From an uncultured Lachnospiraceae bacterium (lineage in GTDB: Bacteria; Bacillota; Clostridia; Lachnospirales; Lachnospiraceae), in contig CAKXYI010000001.1 in the NCBI GenBank assembly GCA_934899185.1, positions 186,001 through 250,000 of the forward strand: DNA of 64,000 nt. The letters are read 5' to 3'. The notes under the pieces were generated by a model. That model saw nothing but the letters and a program-made list of their open reading frames with translations. It did no database searches and had not been told where the DNA came from. A program made the translations under genes and the position numbers. Shown piece after piece: positions 35,793 to 44,700 of this stretch (positions are counted from its first letter, which is position 1; each line of letters begins with the position of its first letter).

Positions 35793-38700
35793 TTATTGTT
35801 TTGAAACTCCCAGAGTAACTTTCTCGCCATTGATGTTCCATTCTTTATTGTATTCGCCCTGGTCGCCTGCTGTGATCTCTGTTGCTAAAACTTCTTTCTT
35901 GATTGTATCACAGTTCTCGGCAAAGATGTGACCGACTTTTTCGGATCCCTGATAGAATACCTCGATCTGATCCATGACTTCAAAGTCTGCTTCCTTACGC
36001 ATGGTCTGGATCTTGCTGATCAATTCCCTTACAAATCCTTCTTCCAGTAATTCTTCAGTCAGGTTTGTATCCAGTACCATGGTCATATCCGCATCGTTTT
36101 CTGTCACATAGCCCTCTTTCTGGGTCATGGTGATCAAAAGGTCTTCCTCAGAAAGTTCGATCGATGCATCTACCTCCGGCAATCTGAGTACGCCATCAGC
36201 CTTTAATCCTGCCATGGCAGCGTTGCCGTCCAGATCTGCAAGTGCCTGTTGGATGCCCTTTAAGAACTTGCCGTATTTTGGTCCTACGGTACGAAGCTGC
36301 GGCTTGAAGGTATAGGTAGTAAAGTCTGCCACGTCACCTGTAAAGGTCACACGCTTAACATTTAACTCATCTGCAATAATATCCATGTAGAATGCCGGCA
36401 GATCTTTTTCTGCCTTAACATACATCTGACCGATCGGCTGACGGTTCTTGATGTTGGCTGTATTTCTGCAGGCACGACCCATAACGACGATTTTCAATAG
36501 TTCGTCCATATTGCTTTCCAGTTCCTTATCGATCCACTCCTCATTTACAACCGGATAGTCGCACAGATGGATGCTTTCCGGTGCTGCTGCATCAATGCTT
36601 CTGACAAGGTTCTGATAGATCTCCTCTGTCATGAATGGGATCATCGGTGCTGCCGCCTTACAGATGGTAACCAGGCTGGTGTAAAGTGTCATGTAAGCAT
36701 TGATCTTATCCTGCTCCATGCCCTTTGCCCAGAAACGTTCACGGCTGCGGCGTACATACCAGTTGCTCATGTCATCGACAAATGCATCCAATCCCTTTGC
36801 TGCCTCCGGAATACGATAGTTTGCCAGATTGTCATCCACATCCTTTACAGCCGAATTGAGGCGGGAAAGGATCCACTTATCCATAACGGATAATTTATCA
36901 TATTCAAGTGTATATTTTGTTGCATCAAATTCATCGATATTGGCATAAAGTACAAAGAATGCGTAGGTGTTCCACAGGGTTCCCATGAACTTTCTCTGAC
37001 CTTCCTGCACCAATTTACCGGAAAATCTCTTTGGAATCCATGGTGCACTTGCTGTATAGAAGTACCAGCGGATCGCATCTGCGCCATAGGTCTCCAGTGC
37101 ATCAAACGGATCTACCGCATTGCCCTTGGACTTGGACATCTTCTGTCCGTTTTCGTCCTGTACATGGCCAAGTACGATAACATTTTCATAAGGTGCCTTA
37201 TTGAAAAGCAGGGTGGACTCTGCCATCAGGGAATGGAACCATCCACGGGTCTGATCCACTGCCTCAGAGATAAACTGCGCAGGGAACTGCTGCTCAAATA
37301 AGTCTTTATTTTCAAATGGATAATGGTGCTGTGCAAATGGCATTGCTCCGGAGTCGAACCAGCAGTCGATAACCTCCGGTACACGGTGCATGGTCTTTCC
37401 ACAATCCGGGCAGGTAAAGGTCACAGCATCGATATATGGACGATGGAGTTCTACTTCTGCTGCCTTTGGATCACCGGCACGCTCTGCCAGTTCTGCACGG
37501 CTTCCGATACATTCCTGGTGTCCGCACTCACATTCCCAGATGTTGAGTGGTGTTCCCCAATAACGGTTACGGGAGATCGCCCAGTCCTGAATGTTTTCCA
37601 GCCAGTTGCCGAAACGTCCGCTGCCGATGGATTCCGGAATCCAGTTTACGGTGTTATTGTTGCGGATCAAATCATCCTTTACGGCTGTTTCCTTGATATA
37701 CCAGGATTCTCTCGCATAGTAGATCAGTGGTGTATCACATCGCCAGCAGTGTGGATAATCATGTTCAAACTTCGGTGCAGCAAATAACTTGCCCTCTTTA
37801 TCCAGATCGACCAATACATCCTTGTCTGCATCTTTGACAAACTTTCCGGCATAAGGCGTCTCTGCCGTCATCTCGCCCTTGCCGTCAACAAACTGTACGA
37901 AAGGCAGGTCGTAGTTACGTCCGACATTGGCATCGTCCTCACCAAAAGCAGGAGCAATATGAACGATACCGGTACCATCGCTCATGGTAACGTAGGTATC
38001 ACAGGTCACGAAATGACCCTTCTTGTTCTGCTTTGCAGCAGCTTCTGCTGCACATGCATAGAGGGCTTCGTATTCCTTGTATTCCAGATCCTTACCGGTC
38101 ATGGTCTCCAAAACTTCGTATGCCTTCTCATCTTCTTTTGCCAAAGTTCCGAGAACCTTGTCCAAAAGTGCTTCTGCCATATAATAGGTATAACCGTCTG
38201 CTGCCTTGACCTTGCAGTAAGTCTCATCTGGGTTGACACAAAGTGCAACGTTGGATGGCAGTGTCCAAGGGGTCGTTGTCCATGCCAGGAAATAAGCATC
38301 TTCGCCTACGACCTTGAAACGGACGATGGCAGAACGCTCCTTGACCAACTTGTAGCCCTGTGCTACTTCCTGTGAGGAAAGCGGTGTGCCACAACGAGGG
38401 CAGTAAGGTACGATCTTAAATCCCTTGTAAAGTAACTTTTTGTTCCAGATCTCCTTCAACGCCCACCATTCGGACTCAATGAAGTTGTCATCATAGGTAA
38501 CATATGGATTGTCCATGTCTGCCCAGAAACCAACTGTGCCGGAGAAATCTTCCCACATGCCCTTGTACTTCCAAACAGATTCCTTGCACTGCTTGATAAA
38601 AGGCTCCATGCCGTATTCTTCGATCTGTTCCTTACCGTCCAGACCCAGTTTCTTTTCTACTTCGATCTCGACCGGAAGACCATGGGTATCCCATCCTGCC

Positions 38701-38945
38701 TTACGAGGCACATACTTGCCCTTCATGGTCTGGTAACGAGGGATCATATCTTTGATGGTACGTGTCTCTACATGACCGATATGTGGCTTGCCGTTGGCTG
38801 TTGGCGGTCCATCATAAAAGGTATAAGTCTCTCCCTCTTTTCTATTCTCCATGGATTTCTTGAAAATGTCATTGTCACGCCAGAATTTCTCTGTGGCTTT
38901 TTCTCTCTCAACAAAGTTGAGTTCCGTGTTGACTTTCTTGTACAT
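35793..38945 (-). CDS. ileS: Isoleucine--tRNA ligase, long (type 2, eukaryote-like) form
   Basis: 1050 residues. Class I signature GKPHIGH (about residue 48-54) and GQKMSKSKGNAV are present; the editing domain and anticodon-binding domain are complete. Length and sequence style (YTFYDGPPTANGKPHIGH, WDTHGLPVEIEVEKKLGL) belong to the IleS2 group rather than the ~920-residue Bacillus-type IleS1. IleS2 enzymes are generally insensitive to mupirocin, so intrinsic resistance can be inferred but not shown. Start at 38945 follows AAAGGAAG. The gene is controlled by the T-box leader directly upstream. Confidence 0.96.
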   Translation of the reverse strand: MYKKVNTELNFVEREKATEKFWRDNDIFKKSMENRKEGETYTFYDGPPTANGKPHIGHVETRTIKDMIPRYQTMKGKYVPRKAGWDTHGLPVEIEVEKKLGLDGKEQIEEYGMEPFIKQCKESVWKYKGMWEDFSGTVGFWADMDNPYVTYDDNFIESEWWALKEIWNKKLLYKGFKIVPYCPRCGTPLSSQEVAQGYKLVKERSAIVRFKVVGEDAYFLAWTTTPWTLPSNVALCVNPDETYCKVKAADGYTYYMAEALLDKVLGTLAKEDEKAYEVLETMTGKDLEYKEYEALYACAAEAAAKQNKKGHFVTCDTYVTMSDGTGIVHIAPAFGEDDANVGRNYDLPFVQFVDGKGEMTAETPYAGKFVKDADKDVLVDLDKEGKLFAAPKFEHDYPHCWRCDTPLIYYARESWYIKETAVKDDLIRNNNTVNWIPESIGSGRFGNWLENIQDWAISRNRYWGTPLNIWECECGHQECIGSRAELAERAGDPKAAEVELHRPYIDAVTFTCPDCGKTMHRVPEVIDCWFDSGAMPFAQHHYPFENKDLFEQQFPAQFISEAVDQTRGWFHSLMAESTLLFNKAPYENVIVLGHVQDENGQKMSKSKGNAVDPFDALETYGADAIRWYFYTASAPWIPKRFSGKLVQEGQRKFMGTLWNTYAFFVLYANIDEFDATKYTLEYDKLSVMDKWILSRLNSAVKDVDDNLANYRIPEAAKGLDAFVDDMSNWYVRRSRERFWAKGMEQDKINAYMTLYTSLVTICKAAAPMIPFMTEEIYQNLVRSIDAAAPESIHLCDYPVVNEEWIDKELESNMDELLKIVVMGRACRNTANIKNRQPIGQMYVKAEKDLPAFYMDIIADELNVKRVTFTGDVADFTTYTFKPQLRTVGPKYGKFLKGIQQALADLDGNAAMAGLKADGVLRLPEVDASIELSEEDLLITMTQKEGYVTENDADMTMVLDTNLTEELLEEGFVRELISKIQTMRKEADFEVMDQIEVFYQGSEKVGHIFAENCDTIKKEVLATEITAGDQGEYNKEWNINGEKVTLGVSKQ

Positions 38946-38993
38946 AGTCGACTTCCTTTCTCTCATTTCTTATTCTGAACAAATGCAGTGTAT

Positions 38994-39259
38994 AAAAGAA
39001 AAAACTTCCGTCCGTATAGGACGAAAGTTTCGTGTACCACCTATAACGCTGTACTTAAAAGTGCCCTGCACCTTTGCATACATGTTCTCTGTAACGTAGA
39101 GAATCACGGCTTTCCTACCAGATAAACTCCTTCAGTCTGCTGCTAAGAAGTGATCTTCTGCAGATAGATACTAATATCGGCTCACACCATACCCGACTCG
39201 CTCGACGTTCTCACCTCTGCGTACTGTCTTCCTCAACGCATTTGTCAAATCATATTTCG
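38994..39259 (-). promoter_or_regulatory. T-box leader (isoleucine-specific) of ileS
   Basis: The minus-strand leader has the T-box core AGGTGGTACACG (complement of about 39032-39043), followed by a terminator hairpin AAACTTTCGTCC-TATAC-GGACGGAAGTTT and T-rich run (39030 down to 38994). Upstream lies a long stem I region; the segment GAAGATCACTTC near 39150-39161 offers an AUC (Ile) specifier followed by A. Uncharged tRNA-Ile would pair with the specifier and the core, preventing termination. The assignment to Ile rests on the downstream gene and this candidate codon. Confidence 0.9.
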
Positions 39260-39265
39260 TTAAAA

Positions 39266-39294
39266 ATTATACTTAGTGTAGATGCGTTTGTCAA
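39266..39294 (-). promoter_or_regulatory. Sigma-A promoter of the ileS T-box transcript
   Basis: Perfect consensus on the minus strand: TTGACA (39294-39289), 17-base spacer, TATAAT (39271-39266). Transcription should start near 39259, giving a leader of about 310 bases. Confidence 0.93.
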
Positions 39295-39310
39295 GGATTG
39301 CACCCACAAA

Positions 39311-41041
39311 CTACTGATACTTTTTCAGGATCTTCTGCGATTTCTCGGAAAGTGTAAAATCGGGCTTGTCATTGATCTGATATGCCAAACCACTGGTACT
39401 GTTTTTGACTTCTTCAAGCATCTGCGGTGTAGACAAAAGTGCTTCCACACATTTTTGATAGGATGCCTGGTCTCCAGCCTGCTGATAGAGTTCTGCTCCC
39501 GCATCCATCATCATAATATAATCATCATAACACTCGGTACGATATTTCTGCACCTGTAAACTATGACGCTTGTATTCTTCCACCTTGATGTAGTCACCTT
39601 TTTCTGCCTGACAGAGTGCCATCACGTCCAGTGCCGGAGCATCATCGTCATATAACTGCAAGGCTCTCTTTGCCCTTGTCTCATACTCCTCAGCCGTCTG
39701 TGCGTCCAACAGATATTTTTCCTGCGCCCGGATACTCCACGGATAGACAGATACCGATGCACCGTAACTTCCAAATTCATACAAGGCATTGCCTATGCCC
39801 ATCCATAGGCTGATAGCAGCAAACAAAAGACCGGAAGCGATCACAATTCCTTTTGTGCTTTTCTTCTTGTCCAAATCCCAGACAATCTCTTTTCCTTCCG
39901 TCCAATTCATACACAAAAGCATGATCCATAGGATAGCAAAATACTGTAGGTCAAATTCCATGATCATATGCACGCCGATCAGAAGTAGCAGATCACGCTT
40001 CATCCCTTTGGTATGGCGCACCTGATAAACAAAAAGCCAGACAAAGCAAAGTAAAAATAAAATACCAAAGTCCAATGCCATCTGCAGCCAGTCATTGTGA
40101 ACATAAGCCACTGTATAAACACCACTTTGGACTTTTCCCTGAATAAAATAATATCCCATATAGCCCAGTCCCAAGGGGTGCGAAACGATCAGACCGATCG
40201 CATCTTTCCAATATAAGATTCGACCAAGGAGAGTAGAACTGGATAAAGATGTTGTCAGGAAACGACCTATGCTATCCATTTTTCCGGTTGCAAGCACATA
40301 AAGAGCCACAGCCACCACCCCTGCCGTAACCAAAATGCCGTAGTATTTCCGCATTTCTTTTCTACGCACCAGAATCACAAGAAGGACAAATGCCGTAAGG
40401 AAAAATGTAGTTCGGCTGCCGGACCATAAAATACCGATCAGATAGATCACCGGATATAAGTATTTCTTTACCCGATCTTTTTTATCTTTGGCATCCGCTG
40501 TCAGACTCTGCTGGGTGCGGATCACAAATGCCAATAAAAGATAGAGTGCGAATGTATTGGCATATTGAAAAAAGCCTCCCATTCTTCCATTGGAAAAGAC
40601 AATGTCAGCCGCACTTCCCATGGTAAACATCAAAGCACTGACAAGGGTCATAACTGCTGCCACTTCCGGCACCATAGTCAAAGACAAACTTTTTTCTTCG
40701 TCAGATAACTGCATCAAGAGTAAGACCCAGATTCCTGCACACAAGATACGCAGTGCGCCATAAACTGCTTCACCATGTAGTATTCCCGTAAAAACAGATA
40801 AGATACTCAAAATCAGCATAACCAGACCGGTATAAACCGCCAGGTTCTTGTGCAAATGTATTTCCCTCTTTTGCCACACACATAGTAAAAGGGCCACGAG
40901 GACAACTAAGGTCGACCATAAAATCCAGCATTCCTGCACCAATCCCATAAGAAAAGGGCAAATTGCCATCAGATAACAGATGGGACTGCCAAATGGATCT
41001 ATCTTTTTTTCTTTATTTTTTGCTTTTGCATATTTTGACAT
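39311..41041 (-). CDS. O-antigen ligase/polymerase-like membrane protein (Wzy/WaaL superfamily)
   Basis: 576 residues. About 11 TM helices up to residue ~420, with the external loop of the Wzy_C family between (YILWSGSRTTFFLTAF, LLGRILYWKDAIGLIVSHPLGLGYMGYYF and HNDWLQMALDFGI, whose Arg and His residues are typical). The last ~150 residues form a soluble, helical, TPR-like tail (AQTAEEYETRAKRALQLYDD). Such proteins polymerise or ligate surface glycans; in Gram-positives they act on capsule or teichoic-acid-like glycans. The start at 41041 has GAGG upstream. It lies divergent from the M23 peptidase gene with 74 bases between starts. Confidence 0.85.
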   Translation of the reverse strand: MSKYAKAKNKEKKIDPFGSPICYLMAICPFLMGLVQECWILWSTLVVLVALLLCVWQKREIHLHKNLAVYTGLVMLILSILSVFTGILHGEAVYGALRILCAGIWVLLLMQLSDEEKSLSLTMVPEVAAVMTLVSALMFTMGSAADIVFSNGRMGGFFQYANTFALYLLLAFVIRTQQSLTADAKDKKDRVKKYLYPVIYLIGILWSGSRTTFFLTAFVLLVILVRRKEMRKYYGILVTAGVVAVALYVLATGKMDSIGRFLTTSLSSSTLLGRILYWKDAIGLIVSHPLGLGYMGYYFIQGKVQSGVYTVAYVHNDWLQMALDFGILFLLCFVWLFVYQVRHTKGMKRDLLLLIGVHMIMEFDLQYFAILWIMLLCMNWTEGKEIVWDLDKKKSTKGIVIASGLLFAAISLWMGIGNALYEFGSYGASVSVYPWSIRAQEKYLLDAQTAEEYETRAKRALQLYDDDAPALDVMALCQAEKGDYIKVEEYKRHSLQVQKYRTECYDDYIMMMDAGAELYQQAGDQASYQKCVEALLSTPQMLEEVKNSTSGLAYQINDKPDFTLSEKSQKILKKYQ

Positions 41042-41095
41042 CACATTTCCTCTTTCCCATTTTCTATTTTATAGCATATCATGTTTTGCCGAATT

Positions 41096-41105
41096 ATGGT
41101 ATAAT
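41096..41105 (+). promoter_or_regulatory. Extended -10 promoter of the M23 peptidase gene
   Basis: TATGGTATAAT: a perfect TATAAT with TG in extended -10 position, only 10 bases before the ATG at 41116. The transcript would start within about 5 bases of the start codon. Confidence 0.7.
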
Positions 41106-41115
41106 ACATTCTATT

Positions 41116-41997
41116 ATGAAAAGAAAAATACTAATCATTTTATGCGCTGTTATCGTAGGCGGAGGTTCTGTTTCCTTTGGTCTATATCAACATACGCATC
41201 CAAAAGACACATCAAAACATACCCTTTCCTCTGCGCAGGACACTGCCGGGGACAATTCCGCAAAGGATAAGACCAGTTCAAAGGCGGATGCAAAGCCAAC
41301 GGAAAAGGACGACAAGCAAGACGACAATTCCACGACAGATACACAGACATCTGATCAGGAAGATGTTACTGCAAATGATGCCAAAGCATCATCGGATGCA
41401 AATATTGATGCGACAACCGGAACTACCACCGATCTTTCTGCTTCTGCATCCGACAATGCCGTCTCTCCGTCCGATGCCTCATTATCCGCTGAGGAATATG
41501 CACAAATGGTTGCAACAGAAGAAGCAGAACTGCAAGGTATTGAAGCCAATATCAATGCACAGAACCAGGCGACACTTGCCTCCGGTGCTGACACCTTGCA
41601 TTACGATAACGGACGTTTTTCCTATCCGTCCAGTTACAAGGGCAGTATATCGTCGGATTACGGTTACCGCACCCATCCGATTTCCGGTGTGCAGCAATTT
41701 CACAATGGGATTGATTATGCTCTGACCGGCGGTGCTCCCATCCTTGCCGCCTACCGCGGACAGGTAGCCGCTACCGGTATCTCTTCTATCATGGGCAACT
41801 ATATTGTACTTTATCACGGTGACGGACTTTACAGCATATATATGCATGCCTCCTCTGTTAGTGTTTCTGCCGGACAATGGGTAGAAAGCGGAAGTTATAT
41901 CGGCAATGTCGGCTCCACCGGATTGTCAACCGGAAATCATCTGCACTTTTCTATACGTCTCAATGGCAATTTCGTTTCTCCATGGTCTTACCTATAA
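41116..41997 (+). CDS. M23 (lysostaphin-type) peptidase, membrane-anchored or secreted
   Basis: 293 residues. N-terminal signal/anchor helix (MKRKILIILCAVIVGGGSVS), then a ~130-residue linker rich in Ser, Thr, Asp and Lys, then the M23 domain: SDYGYRTHPISG, FHNGIDYA (zinc ligands His and Asp) and the GNHLHFSIRLNG motif with the HxH pair. It should cut peptide cross-bridges in peptidoglycan or act as an amidase activator. The ATG at 41116 has no Shine-Dalgarno upstream and lies almost at the predicted transcript start. A terminator hairpin follows at 42016. Confidence 0.93.
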   Translation: MKRKILIILCAVIVGGGSVSFGLYQHTHPKDTSKHTLSSAQDTAGDNSAKDKTSSKADAKPTEKDDKQDDNSTTDTQTSDQEDVTANDAKASSDANIDATTGTTTDLSASASDNAVSPSDASLSAEEYAQMVATEEAELQGIEANINAQNQATLASGADTLHYDNGRFSYPSSYKGSISSDYGYRTHPISGVQQFHNGIDYALTGGAPILAAYRGQVAATGISSIMGNYIVLYHGDGLYSIYMHASSVSVSAGQWVESGSYIGNVGSTGLSTGNHLHFSIRLNGNFVSPWSYL

Positions 41998-42015
41998 ATC
42001 CTATACTATAAAAAT

Positions 42016-42046
42016 AAGAGTTGCTAACCTGCTGTTAGCAACTCTT
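42016..42046. terminator. Bidirectional terminator
   Basis: Perfect 13-bp stem AAGAGTTGCTAAC-CTGCT-GTTAGCAACTCTT. The minus strand continues ATTTTTATAG, so it ends the secreted-protein gene at 42090; on the plus strand it closes the M23 gene with a weaker tail. Confidence 0.9.
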
Positions 42047-42089
42047 GTCATATCTGATGTGGGATTCACATTTTCTGTGTTATAATTAT

Positions 42090-42746
42090 TTATTCACCCA
42101 TCTTAGGTGCTTTTACAGTTTTCCCTGCAACAACCTGCTGTGGAGCCATATTCACCTGCTTAATGGTAAGACTGGTACCTTCTTTCAGGTCAGATGGCTT
42201 GATGTTTAATACACTGATCATGATCGGTGAATAAGAATTGAATGAGAATGTAACGCATCCATTGTCATCAATGAGTGCCAAGTCTTTCATCTGCTCCCAT
42301 TTACCGGTCGTCACATTGTAGTGGCTGACTACTGCAAGATGTCCCTTTACACTATTAACCTTAAATTTGCCCTGATCAAACAACTGTACCGTTACTTCAC
42401 CGGATGTAATGCCCTGAACATCAACCAGAGTCTTTTTGGAAATATATACATATCCGTTTGCATCCTTTAACTGAGACCTAACCTGTTCAGCAAGATAATC
42501 CCAGACTGCGTTATCCTGATCATAAGCACTTGCCAGAACCTTTTCGTCTGTAACTTCTGAGATTGTTCCTTTTCCGGCAGCGATCTTAGCATTTGAATAT
42601 ACAGATGCCTTGATGCGCGCAATCTTCTGAGCCTCTGTAGGGCCGGTATATTCCATACTGTTATTGGCTGCTACTGCTGTCATTGCCATGCCGATTGCCA
42701 TAACTGCAACCAAAAGCAATGCAACTAATTTCTTTGTGCTCTTCAT
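42090..42746 (-). CDS. Secreted protein of unknown function
   Basis: 218 residues with a clear Sec signal peptide (MKSTKKLVALLLVAVMAIGM, cleavage probably after AVAA near residue 27). The mature part has no motif that I recognise: a helical N-terminal region (AQKIARIKASVYSNAK), then beta-rich segments (GEVTVQLFDQGKFKVNS, GCVTFSFNSYSPIMISVLNI). No sorting signal, lipobox or TM tail, so it is released. The start at 42746 has AAGGAGG at a 6-base spacing. It is monocistronic with its own promoter and terminator, pointing to a strongly expressed product. Confidence 0.8.
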   Translation of the reverse strand: MKSTKKLVALLLVAVMAIGMAMTAVAANNSMEYTGPTEAQKIARIKASVYSNAKIAAGKGTISEVTDEKVLASAYDQDNAVWDYLAEQVRSQLKDANGYVYISKKTLVDVQGITSGEVTVQLFDQGKFKVNSVKGHLAVVSHYNVTTGKWEQMKDLALIDDNGCVTFSFNSYSPIMISVLNIKPSDLKEGTSLTIKQVNMAPQQVVAGKTVKAPKMGE

Positions 42747-42790
42747 TAACTTCCTCCTTATCTCCCACATGATATTAAATATTCATATTG

Positions 42791-42820
42791 AGTTTAATCC
42801 TCTCTCGGGTATTTTGTCAA
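42791..42820 (-). promoter_or_regulatory. Sigma-A promoter of the secreted-protein gene
   Basis: Minus strand TTGACA (42820-42815), 18-base spacer, TAAACT (42796-42791). The -35 sits inside the small inverted repeat TTTTGT-TG-ACAAAA. Confidence 0.7.
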
Positions 42821-42884
42821 CAAAATCTGACTTTTCTATGATTTTTTTGTGAAGTGTGCATATATTTTACCTTAGGCATACCGC

Positions 42885-43916
42885 CTACTCTGTTTCATAA
42901 AATATGCCAAGTTCCATCTGCAGCAAGGCATCCTCGTCCACATGGTACTCGTCATAAGGTTCAACGTGAATATCCTGCCCCGGAATACGCAGAATACTAT
43001 TTTCATCAAACTTTGCTTTCAAGCCATACTTGGCTAACTTTACATAATCCGTCGTTGCAATATTGGTCGTCATATAACCATCCAGATCCTGCGCGATCGT
43101 TGTAATCTGCGTCAGATCTGTTTTCAGTGTCGCCTTCGCATTATGCACAAATGCTTTAAAAAAATCTTTCTGTCTATCCATGCGTTCCAGATTGGTCGCA
43201 TTGCGGGATGTGTCTCGGAAATGGACAAATTCATATGATTCAGCACCTGTCATATGTACCGTTTCACCTGCATGATAGGTCAGCCACTCTAAAGTGTCGG
43301 GATGCCCTAAATAGGTAGGGACAAGATAATCCCCCGACATAGTGATATCCACACCACCAATATCATCCACAAGTGTTTCAATCCCACCCATACTGATCGC
43401 CACATAATAGTCGATCGGTATGTCCAAGAGATCTTCCACACATTGACTCGCCAATTCTGCACCCATCTGGCTGGACGACGCATAAGCATATTGTAAACAG
43501 ATCTGTTTTTCTTCCGTAGTCTTCTTTCCTGTCATGTTGTGTTGAGATGCACTTACATCAATATTTGCCATAGTCTCACGCGGAATGGTAAGCAAAGTAA
43601 CGTTCCCTGTTTTCTCATCAATGCTGACCACACACATCATATCGGATTGCCCGTTTTCACCCAGCACATGCTTTTCGTTTTCAATCCTGCCGCGCAGATC
43701 AATGCCCAAAACAAGTATATTGATCATGTCTGTCTTTTGATAGTATGTCACGCCATCTACGACAACTTTGGGACTCTCAGCTTGTCTTTGCCGTTTTGCA
43801 CCATCTTGGTACAAGTGTATCAGGACAACCGATAATACAACGACCGATACCAACACCACCACGAGACTTGTCTGTATTCTTCGACTACTGCGGATTTTCT
43901 GTAATATTTCTTTCAT
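42885..43916 (-). CDS. LytR-CpsA-Psr (LCP) family glycopolymer transferase
   Basis: 343 residues. A cytoplasmic basic N-terminus, one TM helix (about 17-35) and the LCP catalytic domain: INILVLGIDLRGR, then SDMMCVVSIDEKTGNVTLLTIPRET (pyrophosphate-binding Asp and Arg residues) and the VHFRDTSRNATNLERMDRQKDF region. LCP enzymes attach teichoic acids or capsule to peptidoglycan from undecaprenyl carriers. It follows the sortase gene by 5 bases, in a four-gene surface operon. Confidence 0.9.
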   Translation of the reverse strand: MKEILQKIRSSRRIQTSLVVVLVSVVVLSVVLIHLYQDGAKRQRQAESPKVVVDGVTYYQKTDMINILVLGIDLRGRIENEKHVLGENGQSDMMCVVSIDEKTGNVTLLTIPRETMANIDVSASQHNMTGKKTTEEKQICLQYAYASSSQMGAELASQCVEDLLDIPIDYYVAISMGGIETLVDDIGGVDITMSGDYLVPTYLGHPDTLEWLTYHAGETVHMTGAESYEFVHFRDTSRNATNLERMDRQKDFFKAFVHNAKATLKTDLTQITTIAQDLDGYMTTNIATTDYVKLAKYGLKAKFDENSILRIPGQDIHVEPYDEYHVDEDALLQMELGIFYETE

Positions 43917-43921
43917 ATGTT

Positions 43922-44680
43922 CTAGTCTTCGTAATCTAATGTGTCAGTCAGATAACCAACGACCACAAATCTGTTATCCTCCATTCCCGATGGCATACAG
44001 GTAAACAAGGTACATAATTTCGTATCATTTGTTATTTCTGTCCCCTCTTTATAATGGCTATAACTATTATCCAGTTTTTGCAGATCTATCGCAAAGTCAA
44101 TATTTCCCTGATTGGTAGAAAAATTATACTTTGCCATCAAATGCTCATCATCAATACAGCCTGCCGCAAACACCTTATAGGTGTAGCGATGTTCCGGTGT
44201 ATAAATATAAAACTCATGATCCTGTGCAAAGAAATCTGCATCTTCAAAATTATGCAGGGTATGAAACATGGTTCCGTTTTTCATATTATGTCCATACACG
44301 ATCGTATTGGTGTCGGTAAACTCTCCCGAATTGATCGGTTCAATATAGATGGATCCCGGCAATCCCTGCGTACCATCGATCTGATGATCTGCATAATATG
44401 CCGCATCATCTGCCCGTCTGAGGATCGGATAAGAAACATCCGTGTCCGGAACCTCTACATAGGCAACCACTTCCGGATTCACATCCCAGTATGCCTGAAA
44501 ATCAATCGGACATTTTTTGGTTTTTTTCGCCTTAACATGGGTCACTTCTGTAGTGTCTGTCACATCTGTTTTGTGACTAAGCGACTTGTATGCTACCAGC
44601 CCTGCAACGATTACTATAAGCAGGACAACCACCAGACAGATAATTTTTTTCTTTTTATCCCATTCCTTGAACTTTTTCAT
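43922..44680 (-). CDS. srtB: Class B sortase
   Basis: 252 residues. One N-terminal TM helix (about 12-29), then the sortase beta-barrel. The catalytic Cys motif TLFTCMPSG and the catalytic His in NTIVYGHNMKNGTMFHTL are present; the downstream Arg is in EDNRFVVVGYL. The length and the extra N-terminal helix place it in class B. It would cleave a sorting signal of the NPxTx type. No LPxTG/NPxTG protein with a C-terminal anchor is seen in the window. Neighbours: LCP downstream, two small membrane proteins upstream. Confidence 0.92.
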   Translation of the reverse strand: MKKFKEWDKKKKIICLVVVLLIVIVAGLVAYKSLSHKTDVTDTTEVTHVKAKKTKKCPIDFQAYWDVNPEVVAYVEVPDTDVSYPILRRADDAAYYADHQIDGTQGLPGSIYIEPINSGEFTDTNTIVYGHNMKNGTMFHTLHNFEDADFFAQDHEFYIYTPEHRYTYKVFAAGCIDDEHLMAKYNFSTNQGNIDFAIDLQKLDNSYSHYKEGTEITNDTKLCTLFTCMPSGMEDNRFVVVGYLTDTLDYED

Positions 44681-44700
44681 TTTATCCCCTCTCGCTAAAT

